From contig JAMYHL010000008.1 of assembly GCA_025531455.1 (NCBI GenBank), forward strand, positions 806,001 to 870,000: DNA of 64,000 nt. Direction: 5' to 3'. The notes beneath the pieces were generated by a model that did no database searches, had not been told where the DNA came from, and worked only from the letters and a program-made list of their open reading frames with translations. Below, one piece after another: positions 49,231 through 60,166 of the stretch (its first letter is position 1; every line of letters starts with the position of its first letter). A program made the position numbers and the translations under genes. Origin of the DNA: Apiotrichum sp. Y4204 (taxonomy: Eukaryota > Basidiomycota > Tremellomycetes > Trichosporonales > Trichosporonaceae).

Positions 49231-49612
49231 ATGGCGAGTTGGATGAGCGGCGGCGAGATGCCGGGCGAACTGTGATCGTGCGGCTGTCTACCGACTCTGC
49301 AATCTTTGCAGTTTCAACGTCAACGTAGACTGTTTTCCGCGGCCTGCTTTTGCAGTCCGTCCCCTTTATCACCTGCGCAGCGCTGTCTCTTTTGAACCAG
49401 TGCCGTCACCCATCTAAATCGTCTTCGTCTCCGACTCCATCGCCCTTCACCTTCCACCGCATTTCGGCTCCGACCTCCGATTTCTACTTCCACCTCTTCT
49501 CCCACCTTCCCTCCTTCTCCCCCTTGAGTAGACTGGTGTTGTACGATATACCCGGCTATGACATGCATACAGCCTCTATCCAGATCCTCCGAGCAATACA
49601 ATCGAATCTAAC
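49231..49612. other. convergent 3' intergenic region
   Basis: It holds the two 3' ends of the LLPH-like and TTC27-like genes and is C/T-rich on plus. It contains a 19-bp match (49462-49480) to the repeat at 1869-1887. Confidence 0.5.
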
Positions 49613-52591
49613 TCAGTCTGCTCGCTTGAGCTCATCAAGCAGGTCAGTCAGCCGCTCCCACTCGGGCTCGTCCTCGAATCTGCCGTCAGATCATCCCTGA
49701 TTGTGCACTCACGAGGCCTTTGTCCGTCCCATAAACGTCCGCACGATACCACGCGCCTGGAAGCGCCAGTCGCCGCCCTTCTTGCCCTCGACCTTGGGGA
49801 TGCGGGGTCCGAGCTGGCTGAGCGTCGCAACGAGCTCCTCAACGTCCTCGATCGCCTCGCGCCACCGCTGGCGGTCCGTCTCCACGCGCTCGTCGGTGGC
49901 AACAGTCACGCGATAAGCGCGGAGGTAGTCCTCGACGGCGCCGGCCCAGTCCTCCTTCCAGCGAAGGAGACGGGCTTGCGCACGCCACACACGCGCGTCG
50001 TCCGACACTCGCGGCAGAATTGTCACGTCAAACAAACGCTGAACAAGGGGATACAGACCCCAGCCCTCGTTCGACGTCGGCGGCGGCTTGCCGTCCAGCG
50101 GACCGTTGCCGTTGTTCCAGTCGTCGCGAGCGATCGCGTCGACGAGCTTGTCGAGGACGTCTGGGTCGATGGCGAGGACCGGGTCCTTGGCCGCCATCTC
50201 TTCCACGACGCGCGTCATCGCACGCACTGCCTCAGCCAGCTCGCCGACGTCCATTGCTACAATCATGTAGTTTTGCCACATGCGCCAGTTGTTGTATGCC
50301 GTGCGCAGGCCGTTGCGCAGTGCGCGGAAGGCCAGCTGCTTGTTCTCAAATGTGACTGGTGGGGGGTTCTGCAAGTGTTAGCTTGTGTGGTTTGAACTCT
50401 TAGCTAAACTCACCTCGCCCTTCTCGACGCCCTCCTCGTTCATACGGAGGTACACGGCCGCAAGGTTGTTCCACATCTCGGCGTCGTCCTCGTTGACGCC
50501 GACACCGCGCTTGAACGCGTCGCGCGCCTCGGACCAACGCTCAAGGCGCATGAGACACACGCCGAGGACAAACCATGAGTGTGCGAACAGGGGGTTGATA
50601 GCGAGAGCGGCGTGGAACGCGGGAATCGCAGCCTCGAACTCCTTAGCGCTGACATGGAGCGTCGCGATGGAGCGCATGGCGCGCGAGCTCGAGTGCTCAG
50701 AGACCTCCCACGCCTTGTTGTAGAACTCAAGCGCCTTGGCGCGCGCACCTGCCGGGTCTTTTGGCGCATCGTCGGAACCAAGTGCCAGGTCGCCGAGAAG
50801 ACACCAGAGCTTCGCTGCACGCGCCGAGTTGAGCTTGTGCCTCCGCAGATCGGAGAGGGTGGCGCGGCCAAGAGTGACGACCACGTCTGATTCGATTTTC
50901 CGCCCCTCGAGCAGGTCGCGCACGATGCGCTCCGCCTCCGCTTCCCGCTCCATACGCTGCAGACACGCGACGGCGTCCTCCCACATCTCGAGACGCGTGA
51001 AAATGTCGAGTGCTGAGCGAACGACACCAAGCGAAAGATACCGCTTTGCGAGCTCACGCTCCATCTCCCATTTCGAGGGAAGAGGAAGTTGGTGGAAGTA
51101 CTCAAGACGCTCTGCAGCGCTGGAGTCGGCAGTCGGCATCTGTTCGATGAGGGCAGCGAGCTGGAGCGTCGCACGCTCGACAGTGCGAGAACGAGTCGAC
51201 TCGAGACGCGAGCGGAGGAGAAGAGCTGTGGTGTGCACACTCCAGTTCCGCGGATGCGACACGACACGTGCGATGAACGGCGCCATCTGCTGGGCGGTGA
51301 GACCATGGGCAGGGGAGCTGTTTCCCTGCGTGAGGCAGAGCGACAACAGAAGCGCCTGGTCCAGAGGGTGAAGAGCGGGCTGGTTAGACGGGTCGAGGTG
51401 TGCTAGACGGCCCTCTCCAGTCTGGGTGACCTTTGCGAACTCGGTCTCCTCAAGCAAAGTGTCGTCATTGAGCGCCAGCGTCTCGGGCACAGCAATCGCG
51501 GCCGTCGCGTCTTCCTCATCGCGCTTCCGCGACTCGGCGAGCAGGACGAGCTGGGAGTAGTCCACGATCTGAAACTTTGTCCGCTTTCCGAGCGCTCCAG
51601 TGAGCTCGAACTCGAGGCCACTCATGCGCGACGCCGCAAGGAAGGCTTGGTTGGCGGCGCGCTCGGATCCGAGACGGTGGTGGAGGAGTCCGAGCTCGAG
51701 CGAAATGGCTGCGCCCGTGTCCGCGTCTGGTGCCTGTGAGATCAGAGCGCCAACCGCAGAGATTACTGCCTCTTCAAGCGCGACGGGCTCGTCGAGGAGG
51801 GCAAGATGAACGAGATGCGAGCGGAGGCGCCACCACGGGAGAGTGGCCAGTTGGCTCTTCTGCGTCGCGAGGAAGGCGAGGATGCGGGTGGAGAGCAGGA
51901 ACAGGGCGGGATGAGTGGCCAGGTGGTATGCGGGCTCGCCAAGAAGAGTAAGAAGAGGAAGGGCAGCGGAGTTGAGAGTGGTATCATCGGCAGTTCCGCC
52001 CAGCGCGGCCACAAGGTCTGCCGGCCCGAACTCGAGATCCGGCCCAGTCCAGTTGGCCTGTACGAATGCGTGTTCCAGCGCGACCGCCGCAACGAGAAGA
52101 AGCTCCTGATCATCATTTGAGAGCTCCTCGCTGCTTCCAGATACGGCATCCTCGACCAATCCATCGAGCAGCCCCGGAACGCGCTTGAGTGCAGCAACGA
52201 CGTCCGCGTCGAGGGCGACACGCTTGAGCTCCGCCTTGCGGGTGGCGGCCGCGAGCCCGCCTACGCGCGAGGGACCAGCGGCGATGGCATCTGTCGACTG
52301 TGTTGGTGATGCGAGAGCCCACTGGATCGCAGACATTGTGAGCGGTGTGATGGAGAGTGCGATGCAGAGTACGTCGAGCGTACTTGTTTCGAGCGCGTTC
52401 CAAGTCTCCCTTGTGCTGACCAACTTTGATCCCAACTTTTCACAACAGCCAAAAGTGGAGGTGACCGCTAATCGCTGACGGACATTCTCCCAATCTCCGC
52501 AAACCCGCTTGAAGCCCGAGGCCGCGAGAGCGCCGATGACGGCATTGTTCATGCCCGGGCCCGCACCTCGCTCCCATCGCTCGATCGTCAT
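49613..52591 (-). CDS. TPR protein of the TTC27/Emw1 family
   Basis: Large alpha-helical TPR protein; yeast Emw1 is essential and linked to cell-wall integrity, and TTC27 proteins act in assembly of large complexes. Three exons (52591-50414, 50368-49713, 49679-49613) give 966 residues. TPR-type helices occur in the C-terminal half: SLGVVRSALDIFTRLEMWED, ACLQRMEREAEAERIVRDLL, FHAALAINPLFAHSWFVLG, LERWSEARDAFKRGVGVNED, AEMWNNLAAVYLRMNEEG, then RNGLRTAYNNWRMWQNYMIV, a strongly conserved TTC27 segment. The last 22-residue exon (EWERLTDLLDELKRAD) replaces an early stop in the previous frame. An in-frame ATG at 52627 would add 12 residues, but it overlaps a TATA-like box of the neighbouring FUN14 gene, so I prefer 52591. 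Confidence 0.9.
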
Positions 52592-52675
52592 GGTCCTAAA
52601 CGAAGACTTCGGGACGCCGGGCACCATATAAGCCCGGCAGCCAACGTTGACGACACACTATCCACGACCACAACA
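52592..52675. promoter_or_regulatory. very short divergent promoter, TTC27-like and FUN14
   Basis: Only 84 bases lie between the chosen start codons. A TATA-like catataag at 52625-52632 sits about 45 bases before the FUN14 ATG. Confidence 0.5.
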
Positions 52676-53568
52676 ATGTCCCTCCGCCCCGCCCTCCTCC
52701 CCTTCATGCGCTCGTGCGCGCGTCCCGCCCCCGCGCGCGGCTTCCACTACCTTTCCCGGCAGCCGGGCACCTCGGCGCGGATGCCGCTTTCCTTTCAGCG
52801 AGCCCAGCCGCGGGTTATGAGCCTTGCGCGCTCGATGCCCCGCGCTGCGTCCGGGAACGGCGTGCGTGCCGCGCTGGCTGTCGGCCTCGGCCTCACCGCC
52901 TTCTCCCTTGCGCCCTCCGCGCACCTCGACGCGCCGGCCGCCGCACCCGCCGGCCTTGGCGACCCCAATGTCATCGTCGTCGAGCACGATGAGCGCCGCG
53001 AGCCGCCCCAGTCCATCGTCTCAGTTCCTCAGCTGACATTCGGCGCGACGTGCGGTATCTGTGCCGGTGTATTCGTCAAGAAGGGTTTCAAGATTCTCGC
53101 GTTCGCTCTTGGTGGCGTCTTTGTCCTGCTTCAGGTGAGTGGCTGACGAGATGCGGGCATGAGACATGTTATTCGATCTGTCCATCCGTGCACCAGTGGG
53201 CTACCACCCAAGAGCAGTCGCTGATCTCCAGTACCTCTCCTCAAAGCGCTTCGTCTCTGTAGACTGGAAGGCCGTGTCGAAGTCGTACGACGGCGCGATT
53301 GCGACGGTCGATGAACAGGGCCGCGTTACGTACCCGACCCCGCAGAGCATCCTCAACGGCTTCATCGACTTCCTGACGGCCAACTTCCAGCGTGAGTGCC
53401 AGTGTCTACATCCCCGAAGTCCCGGTCATTCGGACGCGGCGCGGTGTGTTGTGTGTCATGTTGGGATGTGTGTCAGGCTCGATCAAGTTGTCTTCCCCTA
53501 CCCAGTTACTCACTCCAGAACGCGCGACCTTTATGGCGGGCTTCATCCTCGGTCTTCGCCTCGGCTAG
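52676..53568 (+). CDS. FUN14-domain mitochondrial membrane protein
   Basis: FUN14/FUNDC1 family, mitochondrial membrane proteins that in animals act in mitophagy and organelle contact. Three exons (52676-53134, 53232-53391, 53519-53568) give 222 residues. The N-terminus is rich in Arg, Ser and Ala without acids (MSLRPALLPFMRSCARPAP), a good mitochondrial targeting sequence. Hydrophobic segments: AALAVGLGLTAFSLAP, the family core LTFGATCGICAGVFVKKGFK followed by ILAFALGGVFVLLQ, and the end ATFMAGFILGLRLG, a hallmark C-terminus. Conserved YLSSKRFVSVDWKAV follows the core. No LC3-interacting motif is obvious in the N-terminal part, so a receptor role in mitophagy is not supported by sequence. 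Confidence 0.9.
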
Positions 53569-53951
53569 TCGACTCTAAGACAATGTATCTGAAGCAAGCA
53601 TGAATGTGTTGAACCAGGACGGAGGGGAAAGTTTTGTTCGTTGTCTAACTGGCGGTAGGTAAGACAGTGATGGACCGTTTTGTGCAACTGGAATCATCAT
53701 TTAACGCACCCGAGAACAATAATTCCAGACAACAACAAAAAATCGAACAACAACAGCAGGCTCCAACACACAACATGGACAACAGGGGTACACTGATCAA
53801 GACGTGTGTGCGCGGGACGTTCATCAGACTTCTGACTGTATATAACTGTCACCAGAGTGATCGCTGACTTGCATCCATACTTTTACTAACCAAACCATCG
53901 CCACAGCGCCAATCCCAACTCCACGCACATCACTCCCACCCGAAGTCTACC
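53569..53951 (+). promoter_or_regulatory. promoter region of the repeat-protein gene
   Basis: It contains an acaacaac-rich, A-rich stretch at about 53720-53765 and a C-rich leader up to the start codon. The FUN14 terminator also lies here. Confidence 0.4.
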
Positions 53952-56539
53952 ATGACTTCCTCCCTCTTCTCCCTTTCCCCTGCCTCATCTCGGGCAGCCT
54001 CTCCGGAGGTGGACCCCGACGATCTGTCTAGGACCCTCTCTCCAGTTGTGGACGGAAACGAGGCCATGAGGGCATCCACGCCGCACGAAGCTGTTGAGAG
54101 CTCGACCGAGGCGCCCATTCCGGCCGTGGACGTCGAGAACTCCACCTCCTCCCTCTTCTCCGTATCCCCTGCCTCATCTAGGGCCCCCACTCCCGAAGTG
54201 GACGCCGATCGCCCTTCGACGCCCCCCTCTCCGGCTGTGGACCAAGACGCGGCCACAAGGGCATCCACGCCGGCCGTGGACGCCGAGACCATCACTGCGG
54301 CGCCCATTCCAGCCGTGGACGCCGATGATTCCAACTCCCTTTTTTGCCTCTCCCCTGTCTCATCTAGAGCGGCTTCTCCGGAAGTGGACGCCGACTGTCT
54401 GTCGAGGCCGCTCTCTCTAACTGTGGACCCAGACGCCGCCACGAAGGCATCCACGCCGGACGTAGCTGTCGAGAACTCCACCGAGATGCCCATTCCAGCC
54501 GTGGACGTCGAGAGCTCCACCGAGGCGACCATTTCGACCGAGAAAGTTGAGTCCACCACTGAGGCACCCCTTTCAGCCTTGGAAGACAGGAGCCTCACCA
54601 GGCCGCTCACGCCGGTTGTGGATATCGAGCGCTATATCAGGGCAGCCACGCCGGTCGTGGATTTCGATGATTTGGCGCAAGCACACACCCCCGAGGTGGA
54701 TGCCGAGGCCTCACCTCTTCCGCCCACGCCGGAAACAGACGCCACAATCAGCAGTTCCATGGACACCAGCTGTGACATCTCCTCGGCGAGTCTCGAAATT
54801 CCTTCCATCGACGACAGCGGCGTTACCACCAAGGCGACCGCCGTCGCTGGGTCCGAGCTCGCGGCACTACGCAACCAGCTTTGCGTGCTTCAATCCCGCA
54901 TCGACGCGCTCGACAACCCCGTCTACTTTTCTAAAAACGCCGCATTTCGCTTTGCCCTGCAGCGCGAGCAGCACCTTCTCGAGTTCCTGGCCAAGATCTG
55001 CGGAACGACAGATATCGCCCCGATGCGGCGCATGGCGCACTGTCTTTACGTGAGTAATGAAAAAGTGTAGACGCCAATTTGGGATACTTACATTCCCTAG
55101 AAGATCCAGGTTGCCTGCGACGCGCTCGAGGAGAAGCATCCCAAAGTCAAAGACATGACGGGCCTCACGGACAACATCCTGTACCGCGCCGCTGGCGTCA
55201 TCACGCCCGTGGTCGCCGCGGACGGCGTGCACAACAATGGCGCGCTGGCCGCGTCGCTTGTCCGCCTCGCGAACGAAGTACACATGGATAAATGGGACGC
55301 TCCGCTCATTTCTTACGAGGGCATGATGGCGGCGATTGCCAAGCTGGGTAGGTGTAGCACTCTATGACAGTGACGCACGGACGGTGGCTGACCTCAGAAT
55401 CGGGGAGATACACCATCCTCCCCTGCCTTCCCGAGGGCGAGCTCCCACTGCGCTGGTCGTGGATCTCGGAAATGCTGCTGATCGCCGCAACGGGGTTCCT
55501 CAAGGAGGTCCTGGCGCTGAGCATCAACGCACGTGATCTCACCGCTGCGGTGAACGATTTCCTAAGTGCCGGCGACGACGTCAAGTATCTTCCGAGGGGG
55601 GACGCGAGGGGCATCAAGCGCAAGTCGCCGAGCCCGAACGATGAGGAGACGAAGCCGACGAGGTCTAACGCTAAACGCCGCCGCGTGCTGTCCGAGTCAC
55701 CGGAGGTTGAGTTCGACAGCGGCAACGACAGTGACGATGACGACAATAATGACAGCGCTAGCGACGAGCCAAAGGCGACGGGGAAGCGCCAGCGCACTTC
55801 CGATTCTCCCGACGAGAAGGACGAGAAGCCGATGAAGAAGCCCAAGGCAACCGTGAAGTCCAAGGCGGGTGCGGAGAAACCAGCGGCGAAACCAGCGGCG
55901 AAATCAGCAGCCAAACCAGCAGCGAAGTCAAGAGCGGAACCGAAGGCGAAAGCAGCAGCAAAACCGGAAGCGAAGCCAAAGGCGAAAGCGGCAGCCAAGA
56001 CAGCAGCCAAACCTGCACCCGAACCAGCTGTCAAGCTAACGACGAAATCGGCAACAGAAGAGACAGCAGAAGAGCCATCAGGGGAGCAGAAGCAGACGAA
56101 GCGCAAGCGCAGCTCGGACGATTCCGACGGGGAGACAGCAAAGAAACCCAAGACGTCAGACAAGTCCGGCAGCAAGTCACCCGTGAAGCCCCAGCAGCCC
56201 GAGCCAAGCGTACCCAAGCCAGCAGCGGACGCACTGGCCAAGAAGACCATCCCAAAGTTCGAGAAAAATAAGACATTGGAGGCACCCGAGGAGCCCCAGA
56301 AGCTCGACCCGAGCGTGGACAAACCAGCAGGCGACGGACTGGCCACGAAAACCATTCCAAGGTTTGAGAAGAAAAAGACATTCGATCCCCTTATGAAACC
56401 TGCATCCTCATCCGCGAATCTGAGGCACCACCACTTGCCGAGCCCCGCTGCCCCGCCCGCCAGGCCATGGGACCGGGCCCCTCTGCCACCTGCATTCTTC
56501 GCCAAGCCGCCGACGCGTCAGCCGCCAAACCGCAGGTAG
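53952..56539 (+). CDS. unrecognised protein: three N-terminal repeats, conserved-looking core, Lys/Ala tail
   Basis: I do not recognise this gene. Three exons (53952-55049, 55101-55347, 55398-56539) give 828 residues. Residues 5 to ~190 hold three repeats of 62-63 residues, each opening SLFSLSPASSRAASPEVD or a variant and containing ASTP...VD and PIPAVD; further degraded TP-x-VD units run to ~260. Residues ~300-530 look folded: ELAALRNQLCVLQSRIDALD (helical), FALQREQHLLEFLAKICG, LRWSWISEMLLIAATGFLKE. The tail is nuclear in character: KRKSPSPNDEE, NAKRRR, an acidic run (DSDDDDNNDS), then a histone-H1-like Lys/Ala/Pro stretch (~606-663). Near the end, KKTIPKFEKNKT and TKTIPRFEKKKT form a duplicated motif. 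A chromatin or nuclear role is inference only. Confidence 0.8.
54000..54480 (+). repeat. imperfect ~188-bp coding tandem repeat
   Basis: The three 62-63 residue units of the preceding protein correspond to DNA repeats of about 188 bp, starting near 53963, 54152 and 54339, with clear nucleotide similarity (e.g. catctagggc/catctagagc, gccgtggacg). Confidence 0.7.
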
Positions 56540-56611
56540 TCAACATTTTGTGTATTATTATATCTGCACTGCTGTATTATAGATGCTCCGACTGTATCCC
56601 AGATATGTATC

Positions 56612-56998
56612 TCATCCCGAATTATACGACGGCTCGGTACAATATACCATACAAAACCCGATAAACGGCGACCAGCACGGACACGTAATGCAGAGCAAGC
56701 AGCTTTGCCACTGTTTCCGCCGGTGGTACGGACAGGGGGTGTTGAAGCACTGCAGCCCACAACAGCCCGCGGTGCACGCCTCTTCGATCTCGCGCTCCGC
56801 AGTGGTCAGCTTCCGCCTGGCAGTTGGCGGGGCCTGCGGGGTTGGAGCGGTGACGATGGGCGGGCGAGCTGCGGAGGTGGTGTATGGCGGAGGATTAGCC
56901 GCGTCCACAGGAGTGATGGCCACGAGTTGATGTCCGGAGGAGGGACAGATGTCGGGGGAGTTTGGATTTGGCTGTGTGTCTGCGATTTCGGAGGACAT
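56612..56998 (-). CDS. small cysteine-rich orphan protein
   Basis: Single-exon frame of 128 residues with an ATG at 56998. The N-terminal 75 residues are Pro/Thr/Ala-rich and disordered (MSSEIADTQPNPNSP). After a charged helix (RRKLTTAEREIEEA) comes a compact Cys-rich block of ~46 residues with 11 cysteines, including CCGLQCFNTPCPYHRRKQW and CLLCITCPCWSPFIGFCMVYC. The spacing suggests a palmitoylated or metal-binding, membrane-associated module, somewhat like PLAC8 or CYSTM proteins, but I cannot assign it to either. No signal peptide. It ends 72 bases from the stop of the convergent repeat-protein gene. Coding status rests on composition and an intact frame. Confidence 0.6.
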   Translation of the reverse strand: MSSEIADTQPNPNSPDICPSSGHQLVAITPVDAANPPPYTTSAARPPIVTAPTPQAPPTARRKLTTAEREIEEACTAGCCGLQCFNTPCPYHRRKQWQSCLLCITCPCWSPFIGFCMVYCTEPSYNSG

Positions 56999-57571
56999 TG
57001 TGATACAGTACTGTATCGTTCTCGCTGGTCGTTCGTGAGATTCTCAACTGGCAATTTATACATTTGTCCTTGCATCGCCTCTTCATGAGCTGCGGAAACC
57101 GGAGACCAACAAAATTATGCTTGTTATGCAAGCCGCTGCTGCGCTCTGGTCTCCTTTGTGAGTGTCTGTGAGTTTCCATCGGAACGCTCAGTTTGTGGGG
57201 TGCCAGCGGGGCAGTGTCAATGATAATGATTGGGGGTCATGAGGGATGTGGTCGTTGAAATATATTACGATGCGATGCCCGCGTGTAATTGATGATGCAG
57301 TCACCCAGATCATATACCCATCATAAATATCGTGTTCTGCCCGTGGATTTCCTTTCCCGACGTCAGTTCAATGTCACTCTGTCAGTCAACCTGGAGTGTT
57401 AGATACCTTGAAGCCTGCAGTCTGCACGTCTGTGCTACTAGAGTTTCCGAGATCCCCCACTCAACAGAGCCTTAAATCTAGAGCCTGTCCCCAAAGCTCA
57501 GCACATCATAACCCGCTATCCTGCGTAATGAGATGCGATGCCATATGACCGATAACTCCAACTCTAAATTT
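56999..57571. other. intergenic region: orphan gene promoter and ATP10 3' end
   Basis: It is less GC-rich than its surroundings (about 57180-57420). It holds the promoter of the Cys-rich orphan and the ATP10 terminator. No supported gene. Confidence 0.45.
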
Positions 57572-58833
57572 TTACTTGTCCCCATCCATGCGGCGGATGA
57601 GGACGGCCGTCGCGCGGCGGAGATGCTCAACCTCCTCTTGTGTGGGTGTTCCGCAGCCCGCCCAGCGGACCTTGGCATTCTGATCGACGAGGAAGACGTA
57701 GCCGAGCAGTTTATTTTCGAGGCCGAGCGGTCGGCCGATCTGGGATTAGAGCTGCACAGTGAGAGAAACTCCTGACTCACGTCGATCTCAGACCACTCGC
57801 CGGACGAGATGAGGTACGAGTCCCACCGCTGTTTTGGGATCGTGCGCTTCAGGCTCGAGGTGAAGAATGAGACGAGCATTGATTTCAGCGGGTTCGGCTG
57901 GTGGTTGATCTGGGGATGAGCGCAGTTCGAATGGTAAACCAGCAGAGTTGGATCTCTGGTGCCACGTCCATTCCTATCCCCCGTTGACAATCCCGACCCG
58001 CAGAGTCACTGCACTGCACTCACCTGAATGTAGCGGAAGTGCGGCGAGCCCTCCCAGTCCTCAAGTACGGGCTCCACGAAAGCCTGAACGTGCTCCTCGG
58101 AGATACGCGTGTTGAGCAGCGCGACGAGCGACACCTTGTCCTTGAACAGGTCGGTCGTGTGCGTCTCCTCGCCCGTGAGCGCCTTGCCGGTGATATCGGG
58201 GAAGTAGAGTGCGCGCTGGCGTGAGTAACTCCGTGATCACTCTGGATTTGCTATCACACTCACGTCCTCTCGGATCAGTACCGGCGGCGCGATCCACAGC
58301 TTGCCTCCGTTCGCCTTGCGCGCGAGGTTATAGTCGTGGAAGTAGCCCTGTGATGCCTCCTTAAATCTGTTGGTCAGTAGAGTCCGTAAACAGAGGCATT
58401 CCCATGGCTACTTATCACATGCGGCACAGCCATGAAAGCCTCGGGCAACAGCTATACCCCAAGCACCCCCTCCTTCCCAAACTCACAGCGCCTGTCGCTT
58501 GGCCTTATGCCGCTCCGCGTCGAGCATGAGCTCCTTCTTCTCCGCCCAGGTCAGCGGTGTCGAGCTCGGGCGCTCAGGCACACCGAGCGGCCGAGACAGT
58601 GGCGGGACAGCGTACGGATCCGGCTTATCCGCCGGCGCCTTATCGCTCCCCGATGGTGGTGCCGGCGCCTTCCCCTTATCCTTCGCATCCTTCACGTCAT
58701 TCACGTCCTTGACCTTGGCTTCCTCCACTGGTTTCGACTCGGACGACGCGAAGCGCACAAATGCACGTGCTGGGGCGGGGCGCGCAAGACGCTGGGAGAA
58801 CGGGCGCAGGGCGGAGAGCGGTGTCCTCGACAT
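57572..58833 (-). CDS. ATP10: mitochondrial ATP synthase assembly factor Atp10
   Basis: Inner-membrane chaperone that helps build the Fo sector of ATP synthase (subunit a/Atp6 with the c-ring). Five exons (58833-58487, 58366-58264, 58215-58024, 57909-57781, 57739-57572) give 312 residues. N-terminal presequence: MSRTPLSALRPFSQRLARPA, positively charged and without acids. A Lys/Asp/Pro linker follows, then the conserved domain: FKEASQGYFHDYNLARKANG, GKLWIAPPVLIREDRALYFP, TDLFKDKVSLVALLNTRISE, INHQPNPLKSMLVSFF, and, rebuilt across the last intron, IGRPLGLENKLLGYVFLVD and VRWAGCGTPTQEEVEHL. These are hallmark Atp10 motifs. Confidence 0.94.
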
Positions 58834-59267
58834 GATGGGTAGAGCAGTGGTGCCAAAGACGCGTTGTGATGCCGACCGACTTATCGTTGATCGTTCATCT
58901 CGTCTCGGTGAGTGACTTTTCGGATCGGGTTTTCAGGGATGGGCGAGGAGCAGTTAGTGAGGTTTATCAGTGATATAAAAGGTTTCCTAATGACGATAAG
59001 CGCGTTGTGGTAGGAAGAACTTAATCTCTTGTATTAGACCGCCACACCATTATTTCCACGTCATTCCATTTTTCTTGGTGTCTTCGTCTAGCCGTCTTTT
59101 CTCCATCTCCGACTTTGTGCATCTCAATCTCGACATCGAGCTCGACTACAACCTACAGACCATATCAGCAACCACTACCAACACAAAAAACAGCGACCGC
59201 CTCGCCGTCGCTTCGAAAACTCCCGCTCGTCGCTTTCCCCCACTTCCCCCTCCCGTCACTCCCCACG
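58834..59267. promoter_or_regulatory. divergent promoter of two mitochondrial genes
   Basis: 434 bases between the ATP10 and mitoribosomal start codons. A tataaaagg box lies at about 58974-58982 (plus orientation), and a C/T-rich leader precedes 59268. Confidence 0.45.
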
Positions 59268-59948
59268 ATGTCCGCCCATCAGGCCCTCCGCCGGCTGCCG
59301 CTGCGCGAAGCCATCGCCGCCCTGCGTACCGGCGAGGGCGCCGCGCCCCTCTCGAGCGAAGTCAAGGCGCTGTCATTCCGTTTTGTTGCTAAGAACTCTG
59401 AGCCGGGTCCTCGGTGAGTGGCCGAGTGGCGGGGTTGACAGCATGGACATGGACCACGGTTCACGGTTCACGGTCCACGTGCAGCTAGCTCCCTCCATTT
59501 TCGACTTCCCGCTTGCCGGAGCAGCACTGACGGCAGCGAGTTCCTGCGTACGATCGCGCCGAGGATAGCGTACGCGAACCCGGCGCTCCCGTTTGAGGTG
59601 CAGCGTATCCGTGACCCGCGCACGAAGAGCATCGACCCGAACTCGCCCGACAAGGGCGCAGTGTGGGAGGGCGGCGAGATGCCCGGTGCGAGTATGGTCG
59701 TTGCGTTCCGTGAGTCCGACGGAGTGACGTTGTGCGGTTGCTGACGGATGATCATTTACTTACTCGATTCGTTTGTCCTCGCTTTCTCTTGCGCTTCATG
59801 ACTTGCGTACCTCACTTTCTCTCTTCACCATCCAGACACGGGACCCGAGAAGACCATCCCGGTGCGCCACCTCTCCGCGGAGCAGATCTGGGAGCAGCTC
59901 GTCGAGGTCGGCGGCCTTGCGCCCGAACAGCCGGCAACCAAGGCATGA
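59268..59948 (+). CDS. mitochondrial ribosomal protein, L51/S25/CI-B8 domain (Mrp49/mL61-like)
   Basis: Three exons (59268-59413, 59537-59709, 59836-59948) give 143 residues. The thioredoxin-like L51/S25/CI-B8 fold is visible as LSSEVKALSFRFVAKN, then EFLRTIAPRIAYANPALPFE, VQRIRDP, GASMVVAF and TIPVRHLSAEQIWEQLVE. The segment FLRTIAPRIAYANPALPFEV aligns by eye with the yeast Mrp49 (mL61) region that precedes its Ile-Arg-Ile strand. It could instead be mS25. Role: structural protein of the mitochondrial ribosome. It is divergent with ATP10. Confidence 0.82.
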
Positions 59949-60166
59949 TAGACCCGACCCGACTCTAGCATCTACACCCCACTCTCCCCTCACTTTCAGT
60001 CACGGCCACCGGCTCGTGATGATGATGCATGCTTGATATGGACACAATACAGTGGTGGATGCGGGGTACTCGATGATGGTATGGTCTATAACAGAGGTTG
60101 CGCGGGGCGCAATGGGGGAATGGCAGATGGTGTGGATTTGCAGGTACTGAGGCAAGGGCTACGCGG

